Assembly (NCBI GenBank): GCA_033439765.1
Contig: JAULSN010000002.1
Location: 5,332,001 to 5,396,000, forward strand
Direction: 5' to 3'
Length of the DNA: 64,000 bases
DNA from: Lasiosphaeria ovina
Lineage: Eukaryota; Ascomycota; Sordariomycetes; Sordariales; Lasiosphaeriaceae
Part shown: piece after piece, positions 24,289 to 37,085 of the stretch
How the letters are laid out: each line of letters opens with the position of its first letter
How positions within the stretch are numbered: the first letter of the stretch is position 1
Made by a program: the position numbers and the translations under genes
Notes under the pieces: model-generated
Databases searched by the model: none
Seen by the model: only the letters and a program-made list of their open reading frames with translations
What the model was told of the DNA's origin: nothing

Positions 24289-25123
24289 GTCTTTTTTATT
24301 ATTATCATTATTTTTCCATCTCCCGACAACACACAGATAAAAAACCCCCCTCCTTACCCCCCTTCTCATGTGAAAGAGAATAAAGGAGAGGTGAAGGAGG
24401 GAGCGGTGAGAGAGACACACAGTGAGACATAGATTAGGAATTGGCGTATCGCAGCTCGAGAAATGGCCGGGCCGTCCATTATCTTTTGTTTTGGCTAGAG
24501 CACGCTTCGGCACGGTAGCAAGGGAGAGTGCCGCCGTCAACCAAAAGCAAACAAGCGCACACTGGCGCCGTCGCAATCGGAATCGTTCGATGTGTGGGGG
24601 TTTTTTGTCTCGTGAAGACCAAAAAAAAAAACCTGGGGCAGGCCTGCTCGTCTCCGACCCACAGCAGTTGCGCCACTGGAAAATGTGTGCGAGCATGGTA
24701 TCTGGTGAACCGTGCAACCCTTGCAAACACCCGCCGTCCATGTTCAGGGATATGGGAAACAACCGCCGCTGGCGGGGCCCGGCTTGTGAACGTGATGAAA
24801 CTAAACTGCCCCGCGCAAGCAAGCAAGCAGGCAAGCGATAACGACGTCCTTTCTCACCCCGCGCAGTCTACCAAGACATGGCATGAGCCCCAGCCTAGCG
24901 GGATGAAAGCTGGCGACGGCGAGGAATGTTGGGAAGCCGCTGACCCGAGAACGAGGTCACGCTGAAGCAGCCAAGCCAACGCCTCTCACCGTAAAAAGGG
25001 CGCACAAACGAGAAAATTCACTCGCTCCCCACACACGTTGAATCGGAGGGTGTGGGAGGAGGGGAGGGTGAGGTGAGGACAAGCCCTGTGGTGGACCACC
25101 CTCCCATCCACACGCTAGCCTAC

Positions 25124-25420
25124 CTAAGGTAAGACCAGACCTGGAGCAACTAGGGAGGCCGAGGGCCCCACGGCGGCGTCCCGCATGAGGAGCATCTCCC
25201 TCTTCAAGTCGTCGTTCCAGCAAACGTCGAGCGATCCTAGGCCGTCGACGAGATCTCCGGCACCGGTTATGGTTATGAGCTGCGGAATTGGTCGCCTTTG
25301 GCGCCGATCGCAGCACCGGCCAGTTTTTCGTGAGGGGACCTGTTCTTCCCGTTGGCTTGCCCAATATGCATCTGGTTCAATGAGATGGCTTTCCCTGACC
25401 GATGGAAAATCAGAGGGCAT
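25124..25420 (-). other. 98-codon open frame, possible small gene or relic
   Basis: Begins with a true ATG (MPSDFPSVRESHLIEP) and ends at a TAG. The stretch LITITGAGDLVDGLGSLDV, then CWNDDLKREMLLMRDAAVG has protein-like character and mostly G/C-ending codons. I recognise no family, and no exon upstream could be joined. It may be a chance frame. Confidence 0.2.
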
Positions 25421-28400
25421 TTGTCACTGTCAGATCTACGTCTAGGATCCTCACAGACATGCCTGATCCTGGAAAAGCCAATCAGATGTCATATGGCCGT
25501 CCAAACCAGGAAATATCAGATGCCTGGCAGTCAGCTTGGGTGGCGACTCTCAACCGCTCGTCTCCATTCACGGCAGCCTTCTCCAGCTGATGCAGCACAA
25601 GCACACTGGAGGGGAATGGAGAATTAGTACAGTAGCAGAGGCGGTGAGGCTGCAGCACGTACGCAGGCGCTGCTGAACCTTATCATCATTGAAAGGATCC
25701 GATTGCTGCAAACCTCTTCGAGGCCAAGCCCAAAGGAGGTGTCCTGCACGCTCATGCAGCTTGTGGTTAGCGAGACGGATTCGCACGACGATGCGCGTAC
25801 CCGAACAAATTCAACGCCGTCTTTCCCAATCCCGCTCCGCGCCGGCCCTTTAGCCCAAAGTTCGATCAATACAGGCGCGCCAGCCAGCCCTCGGGCGGGA
25901 GACGGAATGTGCACTGTCTGTTGGTAACCTGGGTGCAAGGAAGTACGTACTGTAGGTGACGCGCATTCGACCCATTTTTGGCATTTGCGAGTCGCCCTTT
26001 GGCGGGCGTGACACTGTTCACATGATAATGTTCTTGGCTGACATTCCGTGCGTCGGCTACAGCGTCGGTCGCCATCGAGGGGGGGCACCGGACCGGGCTT
26101 TGTCTTGTCCTCGAACTCATCGACAACAAGGTCAACTCAACTAGGCCAGGAGGTGTGCCCAGGGTCGTACGGTGACTGGAGCGCTTGCGAAGATAGAGCT
26201 GCCTGCAAGGTTAGGCTAAGCTGGGAAAAGAGCTTGACATGACATGGCCCTAGCTGACATCCTAATCACGAGGCGCTGGTGGCCTGCCGAGTACCTATGA
26301 CATAATTGCACCCTATCACCACATGCAAGATGTGTGATGCATTGGTGGGTAAAATGCCAGTCTGGGGGAGCAAACAGTGGGAGGTTACATGCGATGCCGG
26401 CAGAAGGTTGCCCAACACATTAGCAAGTACACTATGGAAGTTCCACGCTGACTCGGTCCTGGCTTGTAATTGGCAACGATCACCAGCAGAGGCATTATCA
26501 TGCTGCAATTATGTCGTCGTTTGACTTCTGTTGATGGCGGTTGCTAAATAGTTCCGTCCTGCAAGACGGCACTCTTCAACAATATAAAAAATTTACTCGT
26601 TAGCAGTCCGTCAATCATTAATAACACAAAACAAAATAAAGAGCTGCGTGTCTTCGGCTGTCCTTTTGGAGCTAGCCGAAGCCGGGAGGCTCGGCATGGC
26701 ACAAATAAAGAATGTCGTGATTTTTGGCGTCTGTTTCTCCAGATCCCGTTCCGTGGGGAATAAATGAATCGTGCACGGTCCTGGATCTGGCTGACCCTGG
26801 GTTGCTGCTTGGCTTGGCTTGCAGGCGAAGGACCTCGCCAGGGATCCCAGAAGGTCCGAAACATGCTTGTCGCAAGGCCGCGACTCTAGAGTCGCCGTCG
26901 GCGATGAGAGAGACATCTTATCAAGAAACTCCCGTCGGATCGGCAGCCCTTGGTAGGTTTGCGGTGTGGAATACTCCGAACTTACATACGTGTCTTGACG
27001 AAGAGGCACCGCTCCGTCGTAGAACCCGACCGAGACCCGGAGGCTTCCTAGGTATGTATTACATACATTTCTATTCGCACACCTATTCATGGCCTCGAGA
27101 GGTTCAGAGCGGTTGAGTGGAGGTGCCATGGCTTCCAGGCAGGTGCCCCAAGTGACTGTTTTGTGAGCCCGTCGAGCCCCGAGGTCGAGGAGGCCTGCGT
27201 GCGACCTTCCTTCAGCCTCTAGCTCCCCACAAGCCAAATATCAGCCCGGCCATCCGCCGGCCCCTACCGGGCACGCACGTCCAGCGCGCAGCGGCTTGAG
27301 AGACCGTGCACCAATGCTGACGCTAGACAGGCTACAGGCTCCAGGCCGCTGGTAATTTGGTTAATAGCCACTAGCAGCAACGCATGAGGACTTAATCACC
27401 GGCGCGGGGCCAAGAGTAGGATCCTGTGCCATCGGTTTGCCGAAGTAAAAAAATGGAACTCCAAGACCAGATTGGCATTGTAAACATAGCGCAAAGAAAC
27501 TCCACGTCATTGTGCCTGTTGCCGGAGAGGGGAAACTTGTGCCAGGTGATTTTGGGTATAGATATGTTAGAGATCAGAGTGGTGATCTGTAGTGCTGGCT
27601 AGACGGAAGTCCCAATGACGGAATGATCTTCGGTGTATAGGTGGAAGCCGAAGAGCTGTGCCCACCAAAGCGGCACCCATTGCCCCTAAAGAGCCTGCTT
27701 GCGCCGTTTTGTTTAGGTGGTTGGGTGGTTGTGCTGTTGATCTGCCAGATACAGACACACAGACGGACGACTAACACGCTAAGCTCTGGGGCGCAACTCC
27801 AAGCAGAAGTCAACCCCGTACAGTGCAGCAAACTGTGGTCCTCCGGTCCAGGCTCGTCCGGATGAGGTCGACAGTTCCAGGGACCTATGGCGCCGGGCCT
27901 CGCCGGCCGCTTGTTTGTGCTGATAGCCGTACGGAGTATCAACTTGGATTTCTTGGGTGTCTGCCTCTTGGCCGAGGGGGAGCAACGGTGCTGGCCGCTG
28001 TCGAGAACCTCGTCCTGTGTAACCTATGCTCTGTCCAGCACAAGTGTGCGAAACATGACATTTTCCGGTGTCGCTGCACGATTCAATGGAGGTTGCCTTC
28101 CTTGGCCACTCACACCCCAGTTCTGAGACATATGCAGCGTCCTGCGGAAGCGCTGCGAGTGCTAATGCATCCTCAGAGGAAAGCCGCTATTGGCCCGGGC
28201 ATTGCTGCAGGCTCTTGGGCGCAAGAGCGAACCGGCTGGCGGACGGGGCATTGCCGGGCTCTTGGGCGTCTGCGCGCATTGGGCATTGGGCTTCGGGCTT
28301 CTCTTCTACGGGCTTCTATCGACTCGAGCAGCCGATGATGCTTCTGCTAATGTGCAGGTGTCGTCGGGTATTCTTGTTCATCGGGAGCATTAGCAAGTCA

Positions 28401-28512
28401 AGAGAACGAAGCTCCATACCGAGAGCAAAGACGCGGTCGAGGGGCGTGCAGGGCGTGCAGGGCGATGCGGTGCAGTGGCTGCCTGCGATGGAAGGATAGA
28501 CGGCATGCTAAC

Positions 28513-28537
28513 TCGTCGTCGTCGTCGTCGTCGTCGA
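28513..28537. repeat. (TCG)n microsatellite
   Basis: Eight perfect TCG units, in non-coding DNA. Confidence 0.95.
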
Positions 28538-31148
28538 GACAAGCGAAATGACGGTGAGAGGGAGGAAGCATCTGAGCCGAGACGTCGTGGAAGCTCAACC
28601 TACCTAAGACGATGCTTGAGAAGTAAGGTAACTGGCTGCCGCTCAAACTGCAATGCAGCCCCCAACAGCGCCTTGGAGGCGCGGCCGCCTTTCATCTGCA
28701 CCTCAGGCAAGGCAGGGTAGGGCAGGGCAATCTCGAGTCTCGCTGCTGCCAATTGCTGTCGTTGCCGGGCACGGCAAAACACAACAAACTCGAAACATGG
28801 AATTGGCCCCGAGTTGCTGATTGATATTCCCCAAGATGGATTGATGATTGATAGATTGTCTGACGGGCTGACGGTGCCGATCAGGACCCTGATGCGCAAG
28901 GGTTTAAAGGAAGGAGTGGACGGATATGGACCTTGCCATGCCCACAGGCAGGTGGGTTCCCGCCTTGAACAAACAGTGCGAAAAGCAAAACCGGGATGGG
29001 TCCTCCATTGGAAATGCCATCGCCAAAAGTGCCAAACCCCAGTTGAAGTGCTCACAGCAGCATCGGTGCAGCACAGTGGAAGCTCAACTTAGTGGACGGC
29101 CGGCTGGATTTTTACGATTCCATCCAGGCATTCCATTCCAGGTTTGATTTCACTGCAACCGTATCCCCGGCCGCTAAGGCGGCTAGTTGGTGTAGTGCAG
29201 GACTGCAGGTAGGCCCGCAGTGCACAGTAGGAGCATCTCACCTCAGTCGCCGACACAGGCGCCACTTAGCCCAAGACCCTCATTTCTGGCCTGCCCCTTC
29301 GCTAGTGCCGCCCGCTTTTTGGACGCTCCATGAACTTGCATTGCCAGTACCCAGACCAGACCAGCCTTCCCTGCTCCATTCGATTTTTAATTTAGTCGAC
29401 GTCGGCCCCCCCCAAACATCGGAAGACCCTTCGTTTTCACTTTCTTTCCCCTCCGTGGTTGCCCGCGACGGAAAGCAACACCAGAAGCGAGAGTGAGTGT
29501 CGAGTGAGTGTGAGATAGAGAGAGAGCGTGCGGAACGGTATCGTCGCTTTCATCGCCATCTTGCTTCCTCCACTCCGTGCCTCGCACCTCCGCTGCAGGC
29601 CCGCGACCCCTTCCTGGGCTGTTCGGTTTATCTTTCCTTTCCCCGCGTCCTTCCCTAGACCGCGCCGGCCCGCCAACTTTGCTTTTTTTGGGCACCTCTC
29701 TGCGGGCACCAGCATCTCGACCCAGAAGCCAAGCCCAGAAGGCCGACTGCAGCCCCGGACTTTGACCCGAGGTCTCTGGTCTCCCGCCGGTGACCGTGCC
29801 CGAATTAGACCTTGTGAGTGGCCTTTTTTTTTTCTTTTTTCTTCTTTCTTTTCTTGTTCTTGATTCTGCCTCCTTCCTGGGGACCCCGGGTTGCTCTGGT
29901 CCTTCTTGATGCCGTCTCGTCTCGCTGTGTCGCCTCGCCCCGCCTTAACTCTGGTGTCTTCTGTGCTGTTCTTCCGAGGTCGACTATTCGCTCCGCCCTG
30001 CACTGCCCTGCCTACCTGCTTTTCGACGCAGTAGTTGCTGTTGTGGTGGTTGTGGTGACGATGATGGATGCCCACTGCTCGTGCACCCGATCGTCTTGTA
30101 TCGACAGGACATGACACCCAGGAATAACTTCTCGGCCGGAGAACGGTGCGGCCGCGGGCGTGGTGCTTCCGGCCTTCGTGTATCCACACGCGTGATCTGC
30201 TCTTGATGCCTACTATCCTGCTCCCTCGTCCGGAGGGGATGCGTGGCGCCGACACCAGTTGAGCGCTGCACGTGCACACCTTCGATACCCCCTATGTGCC
30301 AACGCCAGCCTTGAAACCGGCGAGCAGACAAGCGGGCGCAGGCCCCGGCGGCCAAGGCGGCCCAGGGCGAACGACCGGACCGATGGCCTCATCGAGTGCA
30401 CCGCCAGCTTCGAGGTTCCCTTGTGTCATACGCCGCCGCAACAAGCATACCTTATATTATGCGCCGCATAGCCGCTCCCACCCCACCGGACACTTTCCCT
30501 CGACTTTTGCGACCTTCTACCCACCCGAGTTCGCCCTGGCCGAGCCCACCCCGCCGCAACCTGCCTGCGACGACAGCGCCCTGACGGGAGACTACTTCGA
30601 GGTAGTGCCCCATCGATAGCCCCGCCGAAAACCCCTTGCCCGGTCGGCGAACGCCTACCTAAGCACCCGACTTCCATTACCTAAGGCACACCGCCTGCTA
30701 CCCAGGCCGCTGGTCCATTTTAGAGCCCAGCAGCCAAACCTCCTGTTACCTAGGTCCAAAAGTTCGTCTGGCTGCGTGGCCTGCGCGCCGCCCGCTGCCC
30801 GCGGCAATAGTCACATTCCTACCCGCCGCCTGAGCAGGGCAACCACAAAGCAGCCCACAGGCAACGGAGGACAAGGGACAGAGAATAGCCAGCAGACCAC
30901 ACCTGCATCACAGCGAGCGTCCGTGCGAGGTGACAGGTCGGACTAACATTTGCCATTTTGTAGGCTGCTGTCCCGCTTTTGCCACGACAACATCCTCAAC
31001 GACGTGAGACTCGCTCCCATCGACCGCCGACAAACTCGGGCGCCCCGGAGACGAGTCGAACCTCCTTCCCCTCCCCCGCCCCGTAGGCTCGGGACGCGTA
31101 GCCTTCCGCTCCTTAAATATCATACCTGATGCATTCTTACCCGTGAAG

Positions 31149-33837
31149 ATGGATTCGGAAGACGGGGAGTACTTTATAAAGGTTCGTCTGCATTCGCCCC
31201 TTGCTCCTTGCCCTTCCTCCCCCGCCCCCCTTGCCGCGCATGCAACGCAGCGTACAAGGATTGCCGACTGACAAGCAGGATGGGGAACAATAGCAACTCG
31301 CCAGCTTTGTGCGGACGCACGAAAAGGCGCTTGCGAACGCGCTGCAGTTTCGGAGACAAAACGCGCCTCGCCATGGATCCTCGCAGAGCGTCTCGTCGGT
31401 CGCGCCTATACCCGTGCCCAGCTCGCCGTCCGTGCCTGAGCGACCGTCGACCTCAGCGTCAACGTCGAGTACACTGGCTGCCGCCTTGTCGCTCGGCACT
31501 CTGAACTTCACATCCCACAGTGTGAAGTCAGCGAAGTTGGCCCTCACCCCCCACCATTTGTTCTATTTGCTCTCGCGCTTTGAAGAACTAGGCATTCCTG
31601 TCGGGCCCATGAAGGTCCGTCTTGAGAACCTGCACGACAGCACCACGTCAGCCAATTACGTGTCGTTTCTTGGCCAGTCCCAGCGCTCCAAGACCCATGG
31701 CTCCGAGGTTGGTTCGATTCGCTCTGTCTCGAGTATTCGGAGCGTCATGTCGGGCATGTCGGCCCTTTGGGCCAGCTTTGGTATTGGCTCTAGCATATCC
31801 GCCGCACGGACTGAGCGACAAAAGGCGGCGGTCCAGGCTGATCTGAAATACCTATATTCCGCCTTCACCAAGATCCCTTGTCTGAGACTGGCACCCGACT
31901 GGCGGGCCCGGCTGATCAAAGGCTACGAGGAGTTCCCTTTTGACTCGGCCGTGCCGCTCTATGTGTTCAAGAACGTACAGGCTCTCGAGGTGAGCGATAT
32001 CGACTTCAGGCAGTTCTTCGGCTGGGACAAGCTTGCCGATCAGCTCCGGTCCCTGACCGTGAAGCGTGCAAGTCTTGATGATCCAGCCGATATCTTGATC
32101 GATATTGTGCTGGACGACATGGACAAGCGGCGACGTCGCAGCTCCAAGGCGCAGACGTCGCCAACTACGCCGTGGGCACAATCGGCGAGTCCAAGGAGAA
32201 GTCCTACGGTCTCGCATGCCGAGCTTCACAAGTCCACTTCGGCCCCTGGTTCTCCCGAAGCCCGGAAGTCGACGACTGATCTGCCCGTTGGATCGCTTAG
32301 CTCTGAACTTGGAACGGACCAGGATGGATCCAATGACCCGGATAGCAGGCGGCCGTCTATTGTCAGGGCGGATAGCGACGAACCAAGATCGCCCAGCAAG
32401 ACTTCCCGGCCCCGGAGCCACTCTCCCCGCCGGCCCTCGAGCTCTAGGAATGGATCGGCCAATGTGCGCGGATCCTACAAGATACGGCGCTCCGGCTCTG
32501 GAAGCTCCCACTCCAGCCTGTCGGACTCGTGGCATAACTCTCGCGGAAGCTCTTCAAATCTCCTGGTCATGGGCATTCTTCCGGCTTCCAAGTGGCGGTT
32601 CCTCAAGCATCTGAGTTTGGCAGATAACTCGCTAACCTCGATTCCCTCGTCGAGCCTGTCGCCGCTTTCAAACACGCTGCATTCGCTCGACCTTTCGTCT
32701 AACCTGTTCACTCAAATACCTGACAGTCTTGCAAATCTTACCGCTTTGCGTGCACTGAACTTGGCTCAATGCATGATAGATTCTTTGCACTCGCTGACCC
32801 GCAATCCGTTGCCCGCCATCACGGCCCTGAACTTGCGGGCAAACCGTCTGCAATCGCTTGCTGGGATTGAGCGTCTTTACCCCCTGGAGAGACTAGACCT
32901 AAGAGACAACCGCCTTACGGACCCCCTAGAACTGGCACGGCTAACTGGCCTCCCGGAAATACGTGAAGTATACGTAGAGGGTAACCCTTTTACGCGCACA
33001 CATCGTGATTACCGTGTCATCATTTTCAACCTCTTCCGTAAGACACCGGGATATACGGATGACATCACCATCGATGCTACTGGACCGAGCTATTCCGAGA
33101 AGCGCTACCTGATAGAGCGTGTTGATGAACCAGAAGCTGTGCCTGTGGTCAAGCCTGTGCCGCTGGAGATTCCCGCGGTCGACGTCAGCAAGCCGGCCAT
33201 CATTTATGACGCGCCACTCAATGAGCCTGCTCTGCTTCGGAAGGAGAGGCCAGCGCCCTTGAGTGCCTCCAGTGAGGTCAACACAAGCTCGACACGGCGT
33301 CGCAGAGCCCCCAAACGACGCATCGTCGATCTTGCCACGAACGAAGGCTCGGTTCCTCACGCTCAGCCCGTTGACCGGTATGGAGCGAGTGACAATGGTG
33401 TCGCTCTAGGCTTGGACAAAAACTATCTCGTCGGCCAACCTCCAGAGACCAGAAGGGCAACGCAAAACACTCTAGCGGAGAGCCCGCTACCCAGCGCGCA
33501 AATCCACCCGGATGTTCCGAGAATCGATACCAGTGTCATCCCGCAGCTGCCGCCTATCTACGCCTCCCACGACAGCCCGCCGACCAACCACATTTGGAAT
33601 GAGAATCCGGACTGGGACGTCGGTGGTGAGCTATACCGTCGTAAGATAGAGGCTCTCCGCGACAAGGTCGGAAGCGGCTATTTGAGCGTCCTTAACGAAG
33701 AGGGGTGGAATCCTGCATCCCGCCCTCCAGATTATCACGAGGCTGACTTCGGTCCTGCCTCTCCTCTACACACCAACCCAACCACGCCCCGGGCTGCGAG
33801 CGTCCAGCCGATACACAGCGGCCGCACGCTTGGTTGA
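31149..33837 (+). CDS. leucine-rich-repeat protein
   Basis: Exons 31149-31181 and 31294-33837 give 858 residues. The first exon encodes only MDSEDGEYFIK; the 112-nt intron (GTTCGT donor, CTGAC branch site, AATAG acceptor) leads into QLASFVRTHEKALANALQFR. The in-frame TAG at the acceptor rules out a simple read-through. Residues about 80-230 form a conserved globular part (LALTPHHLFYLLSRFEELGI). Then a Ser/Arg/Pro-rich disordered region follows (SHSPRRPSSSRNGSANVRGS), and five or so LRRs at about residues 445-570 (LKHLSLADNSLTSIP, LHSLDLSSNLFTQIP, ITALNLRANRLQSL, LERLDLRDNRLTD) with a capping segment VYVEGNPFTRTHRDYRV. The C-terminal 250 residues are poorly ordered. The arrangement resembles SDS22/nischarin-type LRRs that serve as protein-binding platforms. 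No kinase or GTPase domain is present; the function is unassigned. Confidence 0.87.
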
Positions 33838-34992
33838 AACTTTACTCATTTAAAGATACCCCCCTCCTACCAGCTTCTGAGCGAATGTTCCTGGGCTTTG
33901 ATTCTTCTGGGAGAAAAAGTCATTTACCCTTGCTTTCGTTCTAGGTTATTTTACTGGAAGAGACGGCGTTGGAGAATACCCCCTATATTCTTTCCCCGAC
34001 GGCGTCTCTGTGTCTGTGTCATTTTCTCAAAGCTAGAGGCTGCTGTTTTTGTTTTTGCATCGGTTTATTGCTTAATGGGAAACCTGGGTGTTTGCATTTC
34101 AAGATATCAATTGGAGCATAGCGTACTGGCGTTTAAGTTTTTTTTTACTTTTCCCTTGCTCATGGGGTGGAGGACGGCGTCGGCATCGGTTACATGATCC
34201 TTTTCTCTGTCTTTCTACTATACTTTCTCAAACCTCTTAAACTTTCTTCTCACGCCTTTGGGGTACAGGACAGGACAGGATGGTGGCGGTCGTCATGGCG
34301 GCTTAGCAAGACCAAAGAATCTGTTTTCTTTTTCGTTTCCCCTCCAAAGGCACCCTCGAGCTCACACTGCAAGGTTTTTTTTTGCGTGGAGGGCAGGCGT
34401 CCTTTTATGTGTTGCGGCGGTTTTTTTCCTCTGTACAAAAAGTTAAAAAGACCTGGCCCTGTTATTTATTTTCTTGTGGTTTCTTCTCTGGGAAGGAGCA
34501 AAGGAGAGTTATATAGGGAGTTGGTGATGGAGACGGACAAGTGTACGCACTGACATCGGCGCGGCTGGCTAGCTGTACCGGACAGGCAGGCAGACGGAGA
34601 GAGACTAGAGAGAGAGACAGCGTGGAATAAATGGATAAGATGTTGTCGTCCTTGCTTTTTTCGTTTGTTGTCTTACCCATTTCACTCGCTGGCTTTGGTG
34701 TGTATGCGTGCATGCGTGTTTGTTTGCTTGTCTCTGTTTGTTTGTCCCTTTGGGGGCTGAGGGTATTCCAAGGTTGGGCACTAAGCCTCCATATTAAGAT
34801 ACAGATGAAAGATTGACGTGTTTATCTGCTTGTTCACACTACCCCCCTACCTAGCATAGCGTGGCTGTATCGCATCATGCCCAAGTGTAATTAAGCGGTA
34901 CTCTCGCTACTGTCGGGACTACCATCTTGACGTTATATGTTTATTTTCTTTCGTCTACTATAGGAGCGAGTTCAATAGTCAGATCTACTACC

Positions 34993-35019
34993 AAAGTGAA
35001 ATGGCTTATACCCATCACC
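34993..35019 (+). repeat. dispersed repeat, copy B
   Basis: A 27-bp core starting AAAGTGAAATGGCTTATACC matches 60326-60352 at 25 of 27 positions. The surrounding 30 bases on the right show weaker similarity (for example GTTGTATGT against GTTCTATGT). Confidence 0.7.
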
Positions 35020-36135
35020 GTGCACACAATAATCGACGTTGTATGTTTATGTTTCGATAAACGCACATAGTTTTACATCAGTGACTCTTGTTTCCATGTG
35101 AAGTTGCCCCAGTCTGTCTGGTGTCGCCCATGTATGTTGATTACCTTTTCCAGCTCGTTGTTCCCTCACGGCCATAATTATGAGATTGTCGTAAGAGCTA
35201 CTCTGTCTGATCTGGCGCCGGTTTCCGGCCACAGAGTAGGCAAGTGCTAAAGGGGTGCGTGTAGCGTGCACCTTCCGTCGACACTGTTATTGACGACGGA
35301 AGGACAAGTTTTACGCGCCGTAAGAAAAAGTATGGGGTTACACGTTTGTAATGAAAGTGAGTGAAACACTGGCGTCGAGTTCAGGGCGAACCGTTCAAAG
35401 TTTCTAAGGTCGTATATCTTTACTAGCCCACATAATTTTTCTTGTAGGTTCGGTTCGGCGGTTCGGTGCGGTATACTGACTGAAGAAGGGAGCTTGGACA
35501 TGTCACGTCGGCGAGGAATAGAATTGGTGTGCGGCCATTGGGAATCCACTACGAAGTTGTGATATTTCCCCACCGACAGCCGTCGTCGCAAGTTGGCAGA
35601 GTTTGAGATGGGATGGAGGCTATTTATTGGCCAATTGCAGCTGTGGACAACTTCACCAACCCAAGAGCCCAGGCAGGTCCCGGCCAGCCTACACGTGTAG
35701 TGATGTAATTGAATCCAGTCCGGCAGTGGGAAGGAACCTAGGGCCGCAAAACGGGCCAGGTTGCGGCCGCATGCGCTCCGTCTCTGATTGGCCCGGCGCA
35801 TTCCCTTTGCTGCTGGCCGCTGTTGGTGGTGCTGCCACTCACTGATTGACGGGTAGGTAACCGACGAGGTGGGAATCCGAAAGTGGAAACGGAAACGGGT
35901 GGGAGACACGCCAAGCCTGTTCCTATTCTGTCCAGTCCAGTCCTGAGCAATGGCCCAGACTCGGGAGACAGATGATTAACGAGCCAGCGCGAGGGTGGCA
36001 CGCAACGGTGCCTCGCGTTTGAGGCTCTGCCCTACCAGCACATTCCTGCATAGTTGTGGGGTAGCTGTCCTTGACAGTTCCGGGGTCCAGGCACCATCCA
36101 GGTCATGATTCATACGTACTCCGTTAGTGGACTTA

Positions 36136-36298
36136 CACCTCCCCCGGGGTTTGAAATGTTAGCTCGTTGACTTTTGCAGCGGGTTTATCAAGGGATATAA
36201 ATATAGGGGGGTTGAAGTCACTTTTCCAGCAGGTTCTCACCAAAAAGTCACGTGGTGGCTTGGTTGTATCGCACTAACCTTTCAAACCCCGGGAGGTG
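36136..36298. mobile_element. MITE-like element with 27-bp inverted ends and TA flanks
   Basis: The left end CACCTCCCCCGGGGTTTGAA (36136 on) is the reverse complement of the right end (36270-36298, reading ...TTTCAAACCCCGGGAGGTG), with one mismatch and a 2-base gap over about 27 bp. Both ends are flanked by TA (36134-36135 and 36299-36300), the target duplication made by Tc1/mariner-type transposases. The element is 163 bp and non-coding, with an internal TATAAATATA. No transposase lies in the window, so mobility would need one in trans. Confidence 0.8.
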
Positions 36299-37085
36299 TA
36301 CATTCAGCATTTGGCATTTTGAAGACGGGGAGGGACCCCACGAGGATCCGCAGAACTTCGAGTTTAAAGCTTGGAGCGGCTGATAGTTCCAAATGCGCAT
36401 ACTATATCCATAATCGGCATCAATTCCATCTTGTGCCGTAGTGCGTTGCCACACGGCCAATCGAAAAATTGGACGACGAGGAAGGAAGCTCGTTGGACTA
36501 AAAAAAGATCAGGTGAACAAATAACGTAGGGTCGGTTTTTGAAGGACGCTTGGATCCCCATGTCACTCGTGTCCGGAGGGGCAAGGTACCAGTCCCAACA
36601 ACAGAGAGCTAAATTACATAAGCCGACCAGGGATTCACGGCGCGATTGCCACCAAAGCGCTGTGATTGGCCCGCGCACGGCGGGCGCCGCGTTTTCCCAC
36701 GGGCACTTTCGAACGTCACGTCGTAAGAAAGCCACGGTCCTTCCCACGACATTCCGCATCTTGCGGCATCCCATCGAGGCTCTCGCTGGCCAGTGAGACT
36801 CGACGTCGCACCCAGGCACGGCGCATCTCCGCACCTCATGCCAAAGTGCTCAGGTTGAGCTGTTGACCGCCCTGCCCCGCCTCGAGAGACGCCGCAGGCT
36901 GCGCTGCATCATCGACCTCGACCCAAAACCCAAACGAAGCTCCCGTCACCTGCACTACCTTCCTTATCCTATCTTACCACATCTGCATCCTATAAACCTC
37001 ACTCGCCGTTCTAAACTCTCCCGTCCAACCCACACCCAGACAGGACGCGAATTTATCACTACCCACCTACCTCTTCCCTTCCCCC

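Larger units (their letters stand above)
21013..31148. other. gene-poor 10-kb region
   Basis: No gene can be supported. Open frames up to 208 codons occur (26611-27237 on the minus strand), but that length is expected by chance at this base composition and none has a motif. AT-rich islands lie at about 21450-21900 and 22980-23060. Microsatellites occur at 24036, 24235 and 28513. The right end (about 29400-31148) is pyrimidine-rich and probably includes the promoter and a spliced 5' leader of the LRR gene: a GACTAAC branch-like site at 30941-30947 stands before TTTTGTAG ending at 30963. The donor is uncertain. Long non-coding RNAs cannot be excluded from sequence alone. Confidence 0.5.
33838..37085. 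other. intergenic, 3.2 kb between the LRR gene and NTO1
   Basis: No gene recognised. Contents: T-rich 3' flank of the LRR gene (33900-34460), one copy of a dispersed repeat (34993-35019), a miniature inverted-repeat element (36136-36298), and the C-rich NTO1 leader (36930-37085). Confidence 0.5.

Noticed and set aside
24087..24834. Minus-strand frames with long Cys-Val runs
   Set aside because: They translate the CA microsatellite; no gene.
26611..27237. 208-codon minus-strand open frame
   Set aside because: No motif, odd composition, and one or two frames this long are expected by chance in 64 kb at this GC content.
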